Shown: positions 38,089 through 53,457, counted from the first letter of the stretch. The stretch: 64,000 nucleotides of DNA from Pseudomonas alcaligenes (GCF_041729615.1 NZ_CP154874.1:1431001-1495000), one strand, 5' to 3'. The notes: a model not told the origin generated them from the letters alone. Numbers and translations are program-made.

Positions 38089-39762
38089 ATGCTGGTGCAC
38101 CTGTCCGTCCACAACTACGCCATCGTCGAACACCTGGACCTCGAACTGCAGCGCGGCATGTCGGTGATCACCGGCGAGACCGGCGCCGGCAAGTCGATCA
38201 TGCTCGACGCCCTCGGCCTGGCCCTGGGCGACCGCGCCGACAGCGGCGTGGTGCGCCCCGGCGCGGACAAGGCGGACATCCTCGCCAGCTTCGACCTGGA
38301 GGACATCGCCGAAGCCCGCGCCTGGCTGGCCGAGCGCGACCTGGACAACGACGGCCCGTGCATCCTGCGCCGGGTCATCACCAGCGAGGGCCGCTCGCGC
38401 GGCTACATCAACGGCAGCCCCTGCCCGCTGGGCGACCTCAAGGCCCTGGGCGAGCTGCTGATCGACATCCACAGCCAGCACGAGCACCAGTCGCTGCTCA
38501 AGCCGGACACCCACCGCCGCCTGCTCGACGAATACGCCGGCAGCCAGGAACTGGCGCGCCAGGTGCAGCTGGCCGCCCAGCGCTGGCGCCAGACCCGCCA
38601 GGAGCTGCAGCGCCTGTCCGCCAGCGGCGACGAACAGCGTGCCCGCCACCAGCTGCTCAGCTATCAGCTGGAAGAGCTGGAAAACCTGGCCCTGGGCGAC
38701 AACGAGCTGGAACAGCTGGAACAGGAACACAAGACCCTGAGCAACGCCGAGCAGCTGCTCGGCGCCTGCCGCCAGGTCCTCGAGCTATGCAGCGAGAGCG
38801 ATGCCGGCAACGTGCTGTCGGCGCTGACCGCCAGCCTCAACCGCCTCGGCGGCTTCGCCAACCAGCCCGGCGCCCTGAGCGAGGCGACCAACCTGCTGGC
38901 CAGCGCGCAGATCCAGGTAGAGGAGGCGGTCGGCGAGCTGAACCGCTTCATCGACCACTTCGACGCCGACCCGCAGCGCCAGCAACTCCTCGAAGAACGC
39001 CTGGACGCCATCTACAGCCTGGCGCGCAAGCACCGCGTGCAGCCCACCGAGCTGGCCGAACTGCAGCAACGCCTGCTCGAGGAACTGGAGAGCCTCAACG
39101 CCGACGACGAGGCGGTCGAACGCCTCGGCGAAGAGCTGGCCGCCTACGCACGCCACTACCAGGACAAGGCCGTCGAACTTAGCGCCCTGCGCCAGCAGGC
39201 CGCCAGCCGCCTGGCCGAAGCCGTGCAGGTGGAGATGCAGACCCTCGGCATGCCCGGCGGGCGCTTCAGCATCGAACTGCTGCCACTTGGCGGCGAGGAA
39301 CCGCACCCGCACGGCCTGGAGCAGGTGGAGTTCCTGGTCAGCGCCAACCCCGGCCAGCCGCTGAAGTCGCTGGCCAAGGTCGCCTCCGGCGGCGAGCTGT
39401 CGCGTATCAGCCTGGCCATCCAGGTGATCACCGCGCAGACCTCGCGGGTGCCGACCCTGGTATTCGACGAAGTCGACGTCGGCATCGGCGGCCCCACCGC
39501 CGAAGTGGTCGGCCAGCTGCTGCGCCGCCTCGGCGAGCGCGGCCAGGTGCTGACCGTGACCCACCTGCCGCAGGTCGCCGCCCAGGGCCACCACCACCTG
39601 TTCGTGCACAAGCAGCGCGACAGCGCGGAGACCCGCACCGCCGTGGCCAGCCTGGATACGGCACAGCGGGTCGAGGAAGTGGCGCGCATGCTCGGTGGCG
39701 TCGACCTCACCAAGGAGTCCCTGCAGCACGCCCGCAAGATGGTGACCCGCGCCCAGGCCTGA
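38089..39762 (+). CDS. recN: DNA repair protein RecN
   Basis: A 557-residue SMC-like ATPase for double-strand break repair. Walker A GETGAGKS is at about residues 29-36. A central coiled coil carries the Glu/Leu/Gln-rich helices, and the C-terminal SGGELSRISLAIQ signature with the Walker B LVFDEVDVGIGG is complete. The ATG at 38089 (MLVHLSVHNYAIVEHL) follows a GGGAG site. The LexA box upstream makes it a clear SOS gene. It is divergent from grpE and converges with fur. Confidence 0.97.
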   Translation: MLVHLSVHNYAIVEHLDLELQRGMSVITGETGAGKSIMLDALGLALGDRADSGVVRPGADKADILASFDLEDIAEARAWLAERDLDNDGPCILRRVITSEGRSRGYINGSPCPLGDLKALGELLIDIHSQHEHQSLLKPDTHRRLLDEYAGSQELARQVQLAAQRWRQTRQELQRLSASGDEQRARHQLLSYQLEELENLALGDNELEQLEQEHKTLSNAEQLLGACRQVLELCSESDAGNVLSALTASLNRLGGFANQPGALSEATNLLASAQIQVEEAVGELNRFIDHFDADPQRQQLLEERLDAIYSLARKHRVQPTELAELQQRLLEELESLNADDEAVERLGEELAAYARHYQDKAVELSALRQQAASRLAEAVQVEMQTLGMPGGRFSIELLPLGGEEPHPHGLEQVEFLVSANPGQPLKSLAKVASGGELSRISLAIQVITAQTSRVPTLVFDEVDVGIGGPTAEVVGQLLRRLGERGQVLTVTHLPQVAAQGHHHLFVHKQRDSAETRTAVASLDTAQRVEEVARMLGGVDLTKESLQHARKMVTRAQA

Positions 39763-39767
39763 AAACG

Positions 39768-39795
39768 AAAAAGGCGCCCCGCGGGGCGCCTTTTT
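39768..39795. terminator. Bidirectional terminator between recN and fur
   Basis: AAAAAGGCGCCCC-GC-GGGGCGCCTTTTT is a 13-bp perfect stem with an A-run on one side and a T-run on the other, so it can end both convergent transcripts. Confidence 0.9.
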
Positions 39796-39813
39796 CATTG
39801 GCTCGCTGTGCGC

Positions 39814-40224
39814 TTAGCTCTTCTTGCGCACGTAGAGCACCAGGTTGTGGTCGACCAGCTCGAAGCCGTGCTGCTTGACGATGTCCTTCTGCAGCTTCTC
39901 GATCTCCGGGTCGAAGAACTCGATCACCTCGCCGGTGTCCACGCAGACCATGTGGTCGTGATGGCCACCGTCGGCCAGCTCGAACACGGCATGGCCGCCG
40001 TCGAAGTTGTGGCGCTCGACCAGGCCGGCGGCTTCGAACTGGGTCAGCACGCGGTAGACGGTGGCCAGCCCGACGTCCTCGCCGGCCTCCATCAGGGCCT
40101 TGTACACGTCCTCGGCGCTCATGTGGCGCTGGCCGGAAGTGGCGGAGTCGAGCATCTGCAGAATCTTCACACGCGGCAGAGTGACCTTGAGGCCAGCTTT
40201 GCGCAGTTCGTTGTTTTCAACCAT
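39814..40224 (-). CDS. fur: Ferric uptake regulator Fur
   Basis: A 136-residue iron-responsive repressor. The winged-helix DNA-binding part includes LGLATVYRVLTQFE-like sequence (VGLATVYRVLTQFEAAGLVERHNF), and the metal site is in GGHHDHMVCVDTGEVIEF. It lacks the second CxxC pair near the C-terminus seen in E. coli Fur, as is normal for Pseudomonas Fur. It is divergent from bamE, the fur-omlA arrangement described for pseudomonads. Confidence 0.97.
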   Translation of the reverse strand: MVENNELRKAGLKVTLPRVKILQMLDSATSGQRHMSAEDVYKALMEAGEDVGLATVYRVLTQFEAAGLVERHNFDGGHAVFELADGGHHDHMVCVDTGEVIEFFDPEIEKLQKDIVKQHGFELVDHNLVLYVRKKS

Positions 40225-40321
40225 GGTCAGCTTTCTCGTGGTTGCTGCTTCGCAGCTCCCGTTAATGCGGGTATGATCGGGGTTTAATTTGCCCAGCCAA
40301 GATAGTGGAAGTCACCCACCG

Positions 40322-40837
40322 ATGCAAAACACCAAGCTCTTGCTGCCCAGCCTCACCCTCGTGGGTCTGTTCGCGCTCGCCGGCTGTTCGTTTCCCGGGG
40401 TCTACAAGATCGACATCCAGCAGGGCAATGTCGTTACACAGGACATGATAGACCAGTTGAAGCCTGGAATGACCCAGCGCCAAGTGCGGTTTATCATGGG
40501 CAACCCGCTGATCACCGATACCTTCCACGCCAAGCGCTGGGACTACCTGTACAGCATCCAGCCGGGTGGCCGTCAGCGTTACCAGGAGCGCATCAGCCTG
40601 ATGTTCGACGGCAATGACCAGCTGATCGGCCTGGCCGGCGACTTCATGCCGGGCGTCAGCCGCGACCAGGAAATCCTCGGCGAAGGCAGCGACACCAGCG
40701 TGCAACAGCCGCAGACCGAGGTCCGGGAAGAACCGGCCAAGCCGGGCTCGCTGCTGGAGCAGATCCAGGACGAAGTGGATGCCGCCGAGCCGATCCCGGT
40801 TCCCGTGCCGGAACCGCTCGACCCGATGCCGCAGTAA
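40322..40837 (+). CDS. bamE: Outer-membrane assembly lipoprotein BamE (OmlA)
   Basis: A 171-residue lipoprotein of the BAM complex that inserts beta-barrel proteins. The signal peptide ends in LFALAGC, giving lipidation at the cysteine near residue 22. The BamE domain is recognised by the [11 protein letters not shown] start, the [16 protein letters not shown] helix and the [11 protein letters not shown] strand. The C-terminal Pro/Glu/Val-rich tail is typical of Pseudomonas OmlA. The ATG at 40322 is preferred over an upstream in-frame codon because it opens the signal peptide. Confidence 0.96.
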   Translation: MQNTKLLLPSLTLVGLFALAGCSFPGVYKIDIQQGNVVTQDMIDQLKPGMTQRQVRFIMGNPLITDTFHAKRWDYLYSIQPGGRQRYQERISLMFDGNDQLIGLAGDFMPGVSRDQEILGEGSDTSVQQPQTEVREEPAKPGSLLEQIQDEVDAAEPIPVPVPEPLDPMPQ

Positions 40838-40849
40838 TAGCCGGATACG

Positions 40850-40878
40850 AAAAAGCCCCGCCAAGTGCGGGGCTTTTT
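40850..40878. terminator. Bidirectional terminator between bamE and rnfH
   Basis: AAAAAGCCCCG and CGGGGCTTTTT form an 11-bp stem, flanked by an A-run and a T-run. It lies 12 bases after bamE and 17 bases before the end of convergent rnfH. Confidence 0.9.
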
Positions 40879-40894
40879 CATTGCGGAGCCAACT

Positions 40895-41209
40895 TCAGTC
40901 GTCGCCCGCCTTGGCCGCCGCAGCCTTGGCCGCGCGCTGCTTGCGCACTTCCTTGGGGTCGGCGATCAGCGGCCGGTAGATTTCCACCCGCTCACCCTCT
41001 TCCAGTACCCGTTCCTCGGGCCTGGCCACCGCCTTGCCGAATATCCCCAGCGGTGCGCTGGCCAGATCCAGCCCGGGGAAATGCTCGTCCAGGCGCGAGC
41101 GCAGCGCCGCTTCGCGCACCGTGGTGCCGACGGGCACGCTCAGGCGCAGCAGCTTCTGCCGCTCGGCCAGGGCATAGACCACCTCGACGCTGATGTTCGG
41201 CTTATCCAT
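40895..41209 (-). CDS. rnfH: RnfH family ubiquitin-fold protein
   Basis: A 104-residue protein of the RnfH family, a ubiquitin-like fold of uncertain role (the E. coli gene is often called the antitoxin-like partner of ratA, without firm evidence). Diagnostic sequence is [28 protein letters not shown] and the closing [22 protein letters not shown]. The ATG at 41209 overlaps the last 8 bases of ratA, so the pair is co-translated. Confidence 0.92.
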   Translation of the reverse strand: MDKPNISVEVVYALAERQKLLRLSVPVGTTVREAALRSRLDEHFPGLDLASAPLGIFGKAVARPEERVLEEGERVEIYRPLIADPKEVRKQRAAKAAAAKAGDD

Positions 41210-41636
41210 GCAGTTGCTTGGCCCTCTGACAGAATGCATCGACCAGGGTGTTGGCCGCCTGGTTGAACAGCGGCCCCAGGGTAGCTTTGACCAATGGCCC
41301 GGCATAGTCGAAGGTCATGTCCAGGCTGATCTTGCAGGCCTTGTCGCCCAGCGCCTTGAATTCCCAGGTGCCCTGCAACTGGGTGAAGGGCCCCTCTTCC
41401 AGCTGCATCTCGATCGACTTGCCCGGCACCAGGCGATTGCGTGTCATGAAGCGCTGGCTGACCCCACCCTTGGCCACGGTCAGGCTGGCGCGCATTGCCT
41501 CGGCACTCTCTTCCAGCACTTCGGCGGCCGAGCACCAGGGCAGGAACTGCGGGTAGCTGGCCACATCGTTGACCAGGTCGTAGAGGACCTGCGCCGGATA
41601 GGGCAGCAGGGCCGAGCGTTGGATGCGGGTACTCAT
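41202..41636 (-). CDS. ratA: RatA / START-like coenzyme Q-binding family protein
   Basis: A 144-residue polyketide-cyclase/START-fold protein. The hallmark N-terminus ([35 protein letters not shown]) matches the RatA/Coq10 family. In E. coli RatA was reported to block 50S-30S association, while the Coq10 branch binds ubiquinone, so its role here is open. It is divergent from smpB and overlaps rnfH. Confidence 0.92.
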   Translation of the reverse strand: MSTRIQRSALLPYPAQVLYDLVNDVASYPQFLPWCSAAEVLEESAEAMRASLTVAKGGVSQRFMTRNRLVPGKSIEMQLEEGPFTQLQGTWEFKALGDKACKISLDMTFDYAGPLVKATLGPLFNQAANTLVDAFCQRAKQLHG

Positions 41637-41750
41637 CAGCCTTGGATTCCTGAACTGCTGCGCCGGCTCGCCGGCGCCACGGAGCGCGCATTGTGCGGAA
41701 TTCGACCAGCCCCCTCAAGCGCGCCTGTCGCCAGGGCCGCGCCGACTCCC

Positions 41751-41756
41751 TATAAT
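41751..41756 (+). promoter_or_regulatory. TATAAT -10 box just before smpB
   Basis: A perfect TATAAT ends 9 bases before the smpB ATG. No good -35 box is present at the usual distance. If used, transcription would begin within a few bases of the start codon, giving an almost leaderless mRNA. Confidence 0.5.
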
Positions 41757-41765
41757 GCGCGCCCT

Positions 41766-42248
41766 ATGGCCAAGCAGAAGAAACACCCCACCGGAACCAT
41801 CGCGCTGAACAAGAAGGCGCTGCACGACTATTCCATCGAAAACAAGTTCGAGGCCGGCATCGCCCTGTCCGGCTGGGAAGTGAAGAGCCTGCGCGCGGGC
41901 AAGGCCCAGCTGGTCGACAGCTACGTGCTGCTCAAGGACGGCGAGGCCTACCTGTTCGGCGCCCACATCACGCCGCTGAAGACCGCCAGCACCCACGTCA
42001 TCGCCGACCCGACCCGCACGCGCAAGCTGCTGCTGCACAAGCGCGAGCTGGGCAAGCTGTTCGGCGCCGTGCAGCAGAAGGGTTACGCCTGCGTGGCCCT
42101 GGCGCTGTACTGGAAGAAGCACCTGATCAAGTGCGAGATCGCCCTGGCCAAGGGCAAGAAGGAATTCGACAAGCGCGCCACCGAGAAGGAGCGCGATTCC
42201 GACCGGGAGATCTCCCGCGCCATGCGCAGCAAGGGCAAGGAAGAATAA
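41766..42248 (+). CDS. smpB: SsrA-binding protein SmpB
   Basis: A 160-residue tmRNA partner needed for trans-translation. The N-terminal [44 protein letters not shown] block is diagnostic, and the basic C-terminal tail ([30 protein letters not shown]) that mimics mRNA in the decoding centre is complete. The ATG at 41766 lacks a visible ribosome-binding site. The partner RNA ssrA lies about 10 kb downstream in the same window. Confidence 0.97.
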   Translation: MAKQKKHPTGTIALNKKALHDYSIENKFEAGIALSGWEVKSLRAGKAQLVDSYVLLKDGEAYLFGAHITPLKTASTHVIADPTRTRKLLLHKRELGKLFGAVQQKGYACVALALYWKKHLIKCEIALAKGKKEFDKRATEKERDSDREISRAMRSKGKEE

Positions 42249-42249
42249 G

Positions 42250-42274
42250 AAAAGGGCGGATATCCGCCCTTTTT
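42250..42274. terminator. Terminator after smpB
   Basis: AAAAGGGCGGATATCCGCCCTTTT is a self-complementary hairpin starting 1 base after the smpB stop and ending 15 bases before the 3' end of convergent lldR. Confidence 0.88.
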
Positions 42275-42288
42275 CATGCCCGCCCGCA

Positions 42289-43056
42289 CTACAGCCCCTG
42301 GCGCCGCTGCGCCCGCTCGAGCCGGCGCGCCTCCTGCTGAGCCTCGGCCAGCACCTCCTGCACATAGTGGATATGCCGGTTGGACAGCTCGCGCGCCTCC
42401 TCGGCACGGCGCGCGATGATTGCCTCGAACAACGCCTGGTGCTGCGCGCGCAGCTGATCGCGAGTCTCGTTGCGCTGCAGGTACATGCCGCCGATGTTGG
42501 TTACCACGTTGTGCTTGAGCAGGTCGAACAGCCCACGAATGGTGTGCAGCAGCACGGCGTTATGACTGGCCTCGGCGATGGCCAGGTGGAAGCGCGCATC
42601 GGCGGCACCCTCCTCCGCCCGGCTGGCCTTGCTGTTCGGCGCATAGCAGCGCTGCAGCTCGTCGAAGGCCGCCCGCAGGCGCTCGTGATCGAGGGCAGTA
42701 GCACGCTGCGCCGCATAGAAGGCACAGGAGCCCTCCAGGGTGTGGCGGAACTCCAAGAGATCGCGCTGGGCATCCGGATTGCTCTCCAGCAGGTGCAGCA
42801 GGGGATCACTGAAGGTCGATCCCAGCTCGGCTGCCACATAGTTGCCACCGCCCTGGCGGCTGACCAACAAGCCCTTGGCCACCAGTTTCTGGATCGCCTC
42901 GCGCAGCGAGGGCCGCGACACGCCAAAGCGCTCGGCCAGCACCCGCTCCGCCGGCAACCGCTCGCCGGCCTTCAGCGTGCCCTCGAGGATCATGGTCTCC
43001 AGCTGCCCGACGATGTCATCCGACAGACGGCGCTGACGTACCGGCCCCACTTCCAT
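42289..43056 (-). CDS. lldR: GntR/FadR-family regulator of lactate utilisation
   Basis: A 255-residue FadR-type repressor. The winged helix (LSDDIVGQLETMILEGTLKAGERLPAERVLAERFGVSRPSLREAIQKLVAKGLLV) is followed by an all-helical FCD ligand domain with the conserved histidines near the AIAEASHN segment. The ATG at 43056 follows a GGGAG site. It is divergent from lldPDE, and a perfect palindrome of the FadR/LldR type lies in the intergenic region. Lactate would release it. Confidence 0.93.
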   Translation of the reverse strand: MEVGPVRQRRLSDDIVGQLETMILEGTLKAGERLPAERVLAERFGVSRPSLREAIQKLVAKGLLVSRQGGGNYVAAELGSTFSDPLLHLLESNPDAQRDLLEFRHTLEGSCAFYAAQRATALDHERLRAAFDELQRCYAPNSKASRAEEGAADARFHLAIAEASHNAVLLHTIRGLFDLLKHNVVTNIGGMYLQRNETRDQLRAQHQALFEAIIARRAEEARELSNRHIHYVQEVLAEAQQEARRLERAQRRQGL

Positions 43057-43177
43057 ATCCCGCTCCCACTGGTTTGACCACCTGCATGGCTCTGCTGCCT
43101 TGCGTTCCAGCAAGCCTAAAGGTGCAGCCACGGGCGGGCAACCAGAGGCACTTCGACCAAAGTCGCAAGCCATGAAA

Positions 43178-43205
43178 TTGACAGAAGCGCGGCCGGACTT
43201 TTACT
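43178..43205 (+). promoter_or_regulatory. Candidate promoter of lldPDE
   Basis: TTGACA (43178-43183) is followed 16 bases later by TTTACT (43200-43205), a weak -10. A transcript starting near 43212 would have the LldR palindrome at about +13 to +29, consistent with repression by blocking. Confidence 0.4.
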
Positions 43206-43224
43206 CTGGCCCAGCCACTTTGTA

Positions 43225-43241
43225 AATTGGTATTACCAATT
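43225..43241. promoter_or_regulatory. LldR operator
   Basis: AATTGGTATTACCAATT is a perfect 17-bp palindrome containing the TTGGTnnTACCAA pattern bound by FadR/LldR-type GntR regulators. It lies between divergent lldR and lldP. Confidence 0.85.
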
Positions 43242-43343
43242 ATGCAGAGCGCGCCCAACAACTCCAAGAATGCGCCGAGGTAACAAGATGCCCTTCACCC
43301 CCCGACTGCCGCGCCTGGCGCGTCACTGAACGGAGAACTCGCC

Positions 43344-45038
43344 ATGTCCTCCGGATTGCTCGCCCTTCTCGCCTTCTCCCCCATCCTGCTGGCCGCCGTG
43401 CTGCTGATCGGCCTGCGCTGGCCAGCCAAACGCGCCATGCCGCTGGTCTACCTGCTCACCGCCGGCATCGGCCTGACCGTGTGGGACATGAGCTTCAACC
43501 GCATCCTGGCCTCCACCGTCCAGGGCCTGGTAATCACCGGCGGAGTGCTGTGGATCATCTTCGGCGCCATCCTGCTGCTCAACACCCTCAAGCACTCCGG
43601 CGGCATCACCGCGATCCGCGCCGGCTTCGCCACCATCAGCCCGGACCGGCGCATCCAGGCGCTGATCATCGGCTGGCTGTTCGGCTGCTTCATCGAGGGC
43701 GCTTCCGGCTTCGGCACCCCGGCGGCCATCGCCGCGCCGCTGCTGGTGGCCATCGGCTTCCCGGCGCTGGCCGCGGTGATCCTCGGCATGCTGGTGCAGA
43801 GCACGCCGGTGTCCTTCGGCGCGGTCGGCACGCCGATCCTGGTCGGCCTCAACACCGGCCTGGACAGCGCCGGCATCGGCACGCAGCTGACCGCCCAGGG
43901 CTCCAGCTGGGAGGCCTACCTGCAGCTGATCACCAGCGAAGTGGCGATCATCCATGCCACGGTCGGCACCCTGATGCCGCTGATCATGGTGCTGATGCTG
44001 ACCCGCTTCTTCGGCCGCGAGAAAAGCTGGAAGGCCGGCTTCGAGGTGCTGCCCTTCGCCATTTTCGCCGGCCTGGCCTTCACCCTGCCCTATGCCGCCA
44101 CCGGCGTGTTCCTCGGCCCGGAATTCCCTTCCCTGCTGGGCGGCCTGATCGGCCTGGCCATCGTCTGTAGCGCCGCCCGCCTCGGCTTCCTGGTACCGAA
44201 GAAGACCTGGGACTTCGCCCCGGCCAACGAATGGCCGAGCGAGTGGCTGGGCAGCGTCGAGATGAAGCTCGACAGCCTCACCGTCAAGCCCATGGGCACC
44301 CTGCGCGCCTGGCTGCCCTATGTGCTGGTCGGTGCCCTGCTGGTGGTCAGCCGGGTATTCCCGGAAGTCGGCGCCGCACTGAAATCCGTGGTGCTGGTGT
44401 TCCCGGACATCCTCGGCGAGGCCGGCATCAAGGCCGACTTCATGCCGCTGTACCTGCCCGGCGGCATCCTGGTCGCCGTGGTGCTGGCCACCTTCTTCCT
44501 GCATGGCATGAAGGTGCGCGAGCTGGGCGCGGCGGTGAGGGAATCGACCGGCGTGCTGCTCGGCGCCGGCTTCGTCCTGCTGTTCACCGTGCCGATGGTG
44601 CGCATCCTGATCAACTCCGGGGTCAACGGCGCGGAACTGGCCAGCATGCCGATCACCATGGCGCGCTACGTGGCCGACAGCGTCGGCGGCATCTACCCGC
44701 TGCTGGCGCCCAGCGTCGGTGCCCTGGGCGCCTTCATCGCCGGCTCCAACACGGTGAGCAACATGATGCTGGCGCAATTCCAGTTCGGCGTGGCGCAGAA
44801 CCTGGGCATCTCCACCGCGCTGATCGTCGCCGTACAGGCCATCGGCGCGGCGGCCGGCAACATGGTCGCCATCCACAACGTGGTGGCCGCCTCGGCCACG
44901 GTCGGCCTGCTCGGGCGCGAAGGCACCACCCTGCGCAAGACCGTCTGGCCCACCCTGTACTACGTACTGTTCACCGGCCTGATCGCCCTGTTGGCGATCT
45001 ACGCTCTGGGTATCAGCGATCCGCTGCTCGCCCGCTGA
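43344..45038 (+). CDS. lldP: L-lactate permease
   Basis: A 564-residue inner-membrane lactate:H+ symporter of the LctP family. About 12-14 hydrophobic helices span the sequence, and signature loops such as [21 protein letters not shown] and the C-terminal [14 protein letters not shown] are intact. The ATG at 43344 follows GGAG. It is the first gene of the lactate operon, 65 bases before lldD. Confidence 0.96.
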   Translation: MSSGLLALLAFSPILLAAVLLIGLRWPAKRAMPLVYLLTAGIGLTVWDMSFNRILASTVQGLVITGGVLWIIFGAILLLNTLKHSGGITAIRAGFATISPDRRIQALIIGWLFGCFIEGASGFGTPAAIAAPLLVAIGFPALAAVILGMLVQSTPVSFGAVGTPILVGLNTGLDSAGIGTQLTAQGSSWEAYLQLITSEVAIIHATVGTLMPLIMVLMLTRFFGREKSWKAGFEVLPFAIFAGLAFTLPYAATGVFLGPEFPSLLGGLIGLAIVCSAARLGFLVPKKTWDFAPANEWPSEWLGSVEMKLDSLTVKPMGTLRAWLPYVLVGALLVVSRVFPEVGAALKSVVLVFPDILGEAGIKADFMPLYLPGGILVAVVLATFFLHGMKVRELGAAVRESTGVLLGAGFVLLFTVPMVRILINSGVNGAELASMPITMARYVADSVGGIYPLLAPSVGALGAFIAGSNTVSNMMLAQFQFGVAQNLGISTALIVAVQAIGAAAGNMVAIHNVVAASATVGLLGREGTTLRKTVWPTLYYVLFTGLIALLAIYALGISDPLLAR

Positions 45039-45103
45039 CCGCAACCCCGGCAGCGCCCCGCACAGTCGGGGCGCTGCCGCTCCAGCCCCATAGGACTAGA
45101 GCC

Positions 45104-46258
45104 ATGATCATCTCCGCCTCCACCGACTACCGCGAAGCCGCCCGGCGCAAGCTGCCGCCCTTCCTGTTCCACTACATCGACGGCGGCGCCTATGCCGAGC
45201 ACACGCTGAGGCGCAACGTCGCCGACCTGGCCGAGGTCGCGCTGCGCCAGCGCGTGCTGAAGAACATGGCCGAGCTGGACCTGTCCACCGAGCTGTTCGG
45301 CGAGCGGCTGGCCATGCCGCTGGCCCTGGCCCCGGTCGGCCTCACCGGCATGTACGCCCGCCGCGGCGAAGTGCAGGCGGCCCGCGCGGCGGCGGCCAAG
45401 GGCATCCCCTTTACCCTGTCCACCGTCTCGGTCTGCCCGATCGAGGAAGTGGCCCCGGCCATCGACCGGCCCATGTGGTTCCAGCTCTATGTGCTGAAGG
45501 ACCGCGGCTTCATGCGCAACGCCCTGGAACGGGCCAAGGCCGCCGGCGTCACCACCCTGGTGTTCACCGTCGACATGCCGGTGCCCGGCGCCCGCTACCG
45601 CGACGCCCACTCCGGCATGAGCGGGCCGAACGCGCCGCTGCGCCGGGTGCTGCAGGCCATGACCCACCCGGCCTGGGCCTGGGACGTGGGCCTGCTGGGC
45701 AAGCCGCATGACCTGGGCAACATCTCCGCCTACCGTGGCAATCCGACCGGCCTGGCCGACTACATCGGCTGGCTGGGCGCCAATTTCGACCCGTCGATCT
45801 CCTGGAAGGACCTGGAGTGGATCCGCGACTTCTGGGACGGGCCGATGGTGATCAAGGGCATCCTCGACCCCGAGGACGCCCGCGACGCCGTGACCTTCGG
45901 CGCCGACGGCCTCGTCGTGTCCAACCACGGTGGCCGCCAGCTCGACGGCGTGCTGTCCAGCGCCCGCGCCCTGCCGGCGATCGCCGACGCGGTGAAGGGC
46001 GAGATCAGGATCCTCGCCGACTCCGGCATCCGCACCGGCCTCGACGTGGTGCGCATGCTCGCCCTCGGCGCCGATGGCGTGATGCTCGGCCGCGCCTTCG
46101 TCTACGCCCTGGCCGCCGCCGGCGGTGCCGGGGTGAGCAACCTGCTGGAGCTGTTCGACAAGGAAATGCGCGTGGCCATGACCCTCACCGGTGCCCGCTC
46201 GATCGGCGAGATCAGTGCCGACTCGCTGGTGCGCGAACTGCGCCACGCCGCGTCCTGA
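45104..46258 (+). CDS. lldD: L-lactate dehydrogenase (FMN-dependent, quinone-linked)
   Basis: A 384-residue alpha-hydroxy-acid oxidase family flavoprotein that oxidises L-lactate to pyruvate at the membrane. The N-terminal [34 protein letters not shown], the [12 protein letters not shown] segment and the active-site [14 protein letters not shown] (catalytic histidine) are present, with the C-terminal [26 protein letters not shown] phosphate-binding block. It follows lldP and precedes the iron-sulfur D-lactate dehydrogenase by 13 bases. Confidence 0.97.
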   Translation: MIISASTDYREAARRKLPPFLFHYIDGGAYAEHTLRRNVADLAEVALRQRVLKNMAELDLSTELFGERLAMPLALAPVGLTGMYARRGEVQAARAAAAKGIPFTLSTVSVCPIEEVAPAIDRPMWFQLYVLKDRGFMRNALERAKAAGVTTLVFTVDMPVPGARYRDAHSGMSGPNAPLRRVLQAMTHPAWAWDVGLLGKPHDLGNISAYRGNPTGLADYIGWLGANFDPSISWKDLEWIRDFWDGPMVIKGILDPEDARDAVTFGADGLVVSNHGGRQLDGVLSSARALPAIADAVKGEIRILADSGIRTGLDVVRMLALGADGVMLGRAFVYALAAAGGAGVSNLLELFDKEMRVAMTLTGARSIGEISADSLVRELRHAAS

Positions 46259-46271
46259 CCCCGGAGCCGCC

Positions 46272-49076
<2,805 letters not shown>

Positions 49077-49100
49077 CGACGCGGCACGCCACGGCTTGCC

Positions 49101-49106
49101 TATACT
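49101..49106 (+). promoter_or_regulatory. -10-like box before the small secreted protein
   Basis: TATACT lies 30 bases before the ATG at 49136. The -35 region is poor, so this is a tentative promoter. Confidence 0.35.
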
Positions 49107-49135
49107 GGCTGCAGCACCGCCACTGGAGAGCCGCC

Positions 49136-49381
49136 ATGCGCCGCCTGACCCTGCTTCTTGCCGCCGCCCTGCTCAGCACCCCGCTGATGGCCATGCACTG
49201 CCCGCAGGACATGGCCAAGATCGACGCCATGCTCAAGACCGACCCACCCGCCGATCCGGAAGTGCTCGCCGAGGTGCAGCGCCTGCGCGCCGAAGGCGAA
49301 GCCCTGCACAAGGCCGGCAACCATGGCGAGTCGGTCAAGGTGCTGGAAGAGGCGCTGAACCTGCTGCAGGCCAGCGAGTAA
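49136..49381 (+). CDS. Small secreted protein of unknown function
   Basis: An 81-residue protein with a signal peptide ([19 protein letters not shown]) and a short helical mature part with one cysteine (MHCPQDMAKIDAMLKTDPPADPEVLAEVQRLR). Helices are amphipathic and the middle resembles a single TPR hairpin (GEALHKAGNHGESVKVLEEAL). I do not recognise a named family. It has its own promoter-like box and converges with the hybrid sensor kinase. Confidence 0.6.
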   Translation: MRRLTLLLAAALLSTPLMAMHCPQDMAKIDAMLKTDPPADPEVLAEVQRLRAEGEALHKAGNHGESVKVLEEALNLLQASE

Positions 49382-49391
49382 CCGCCCGCCC

Positions 49392-52309
<2,918 letters not shown>

Positions 52310-52464
52310 GCCGGCATTCCTTGAATTCGGGACAGACAGAGAATGGCACAAGGCCGCACAACGGCCAGCCGAGAGCGGTGATGAAGCCATTGTAAGGGCA
52401 GATCGGCGGTCGACGCTGGGGAACCTTTGCCGTACACTGCGCTCCAACCTCGCAAGAGAGTTAT

Positions 52465-52821
52465 GGGGCCGATTAGGATTCGACGCCGGTAACAAAACTT
52501 GAGGGGCATGCCGAGTAGGTGACAGTTCTCGTAAATCCGCTGCCACACCTTCATAGTTGCCAACGACGACAACTACGCTCTGGCCGCCTAAGGGCGCCAG
52601 CAGACCCTAGGGGATGCCTGTAAACCCGAAGATTTGGTCTGTCAGATAGAACAGGATCGCCGCCAAGCACGCTGCAGGCGTAACGGCTAAAACTCATGCA
52701 GCTCGCTCCAAGCACCCTGCCACTCGGGCGGCGCGGAGTTAACTCAGTAGAGATGGCTAAGCATGTAGAACCGATAGCGGAGAGCTGGCGGACGGGGGTT
52801 CAAATCCCCCCGGCTCCACCA
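52465..52821 (+). ncRNA. ssrA: tmRNA (ssrA)
   Basis: A 357-base one-piece tmRNA. The 5' GGGGCCGATTAGGATTCGAC and the 3' GGGGTTCAAATCCCCCCGG with terminal CCA form the tRNA-like domain, with a 7-bp acceptor stem containing one G:U pair. The tag ORF runs from the GCC resume codon at 52559 to TAA at 52589-52591 and encodes ANDDNYALAA, the pseudomonad tag. The UAG-rich sequence before the resume codon and the pseudoknot regions are recognisable. It works with SmpB, encoded about 10 kb upstream, to free stalled ribosomes. The tag ends in LAA, a ClpXP/ClpAP degradation signal. Confidence 0.97.
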
Positions 52822-52824
52822 AAC

Positions 52825-52862
52825 AAGCCCTTGAAAATCAAAGAGTTTTCAGGGGCTTTTCT
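52825..52862 (+). terminator. Terminator after tmRNA
   Basis: AAGCCCTTGAAAA and TTTTCAGGGGCTT can pair with one interruption, followed by TTTT. It begins 4 bases after the CCA end of ssrA. Confidence 0.75.
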
Positions 52863-53457
52863 TTGAGCGCAGGAAAAGTGCCGATATCCGGCGTTGCCCA
52901 TGCGATAACGTGGTAGACTTCCGCACCCGCAAGGTGATAGGCGCAGATGGCAGCAGCCATCCTGAGCCATGCGGCTATGCAGTCCGACCTGGACACGGCA
53001 TGTATCCGGAACACCATTCCACTTGAGCGTAAGCTCTGCTTCCCTGAGATCGGAAGCAGTGCCGATGCGCAGCATTGATACAAGCCGACCCTCACTCCTG
53101 CAGCTCCTTGACCGACAAGGCTCATGCGGCAGTTCTGCTTGATCTCAATCGTCCCTACTGGCGTCACCTCCTGTCGAGACAAATACCCACCGGTAAACCA
53201 GCCTGTCTACGCATGCCTGGATTCCCGGCCATACAAGACGCGAGCCCGAGCAAGAAGCCGGCCCGCCCGACATGAGAGTTCATCATGAGTACCCCCATCA
53301 TCTGCCGCACCTATCGGCAACCCGCTAATCAATGCAAATGTTTCCGCTGCCGTCCGCTGGGAACTGAGGCTTCAAGTCAAATCAATGAATTGCCGCGGGC
53401 CTCGTGAATGCTCCGATGCCCGCGCCACCTCCACCAGAAGAGGGTGGGCACCCGCAC
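52863..53457. other. Gene-poor gap downstream of ssrA
   Basis: This stretch of about 0.6 kb has lower GC than its neighbours, no ORF with a recognisable domain and no integrase remnant that I can identify. I looked for a second copy of the tmRNA 3' end (an att repeat) and did not find one. The end of ssrA is a common insertion site for integrative elements, so it may be a scar of past insertion and loss, but this is inference. A 40-codon Cys-rich frame lies at 53285-53407. Confidence 0.5.
53285..53407 (+). CDS. Possible small Cys-rich ORF (40 residues)
   Basis: An ATG at 53285 with a GAGAG element upstream opens a 40-codon frame (MSTPIICRTYRQPANQCKCF...) containing four cysteines, three of them in QCKCFRC. 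The clustered cysteines suggest metal binding, but the frame is too short for codon statistics to be decisive and no homologue is known to me. Confidence 0.2.
   Translation: MSTPIICRTYRQPANQCKCFRCRPLGTEASSQINELPRAS

Noticed and set aside
52863..53457. Possible prophage or island integrase after ssrA
   Set aside because: None of the short frames there shows tyrosine-recombinase motifs (R...HxxR...Y), and no repeat of the tmRNA end was found.
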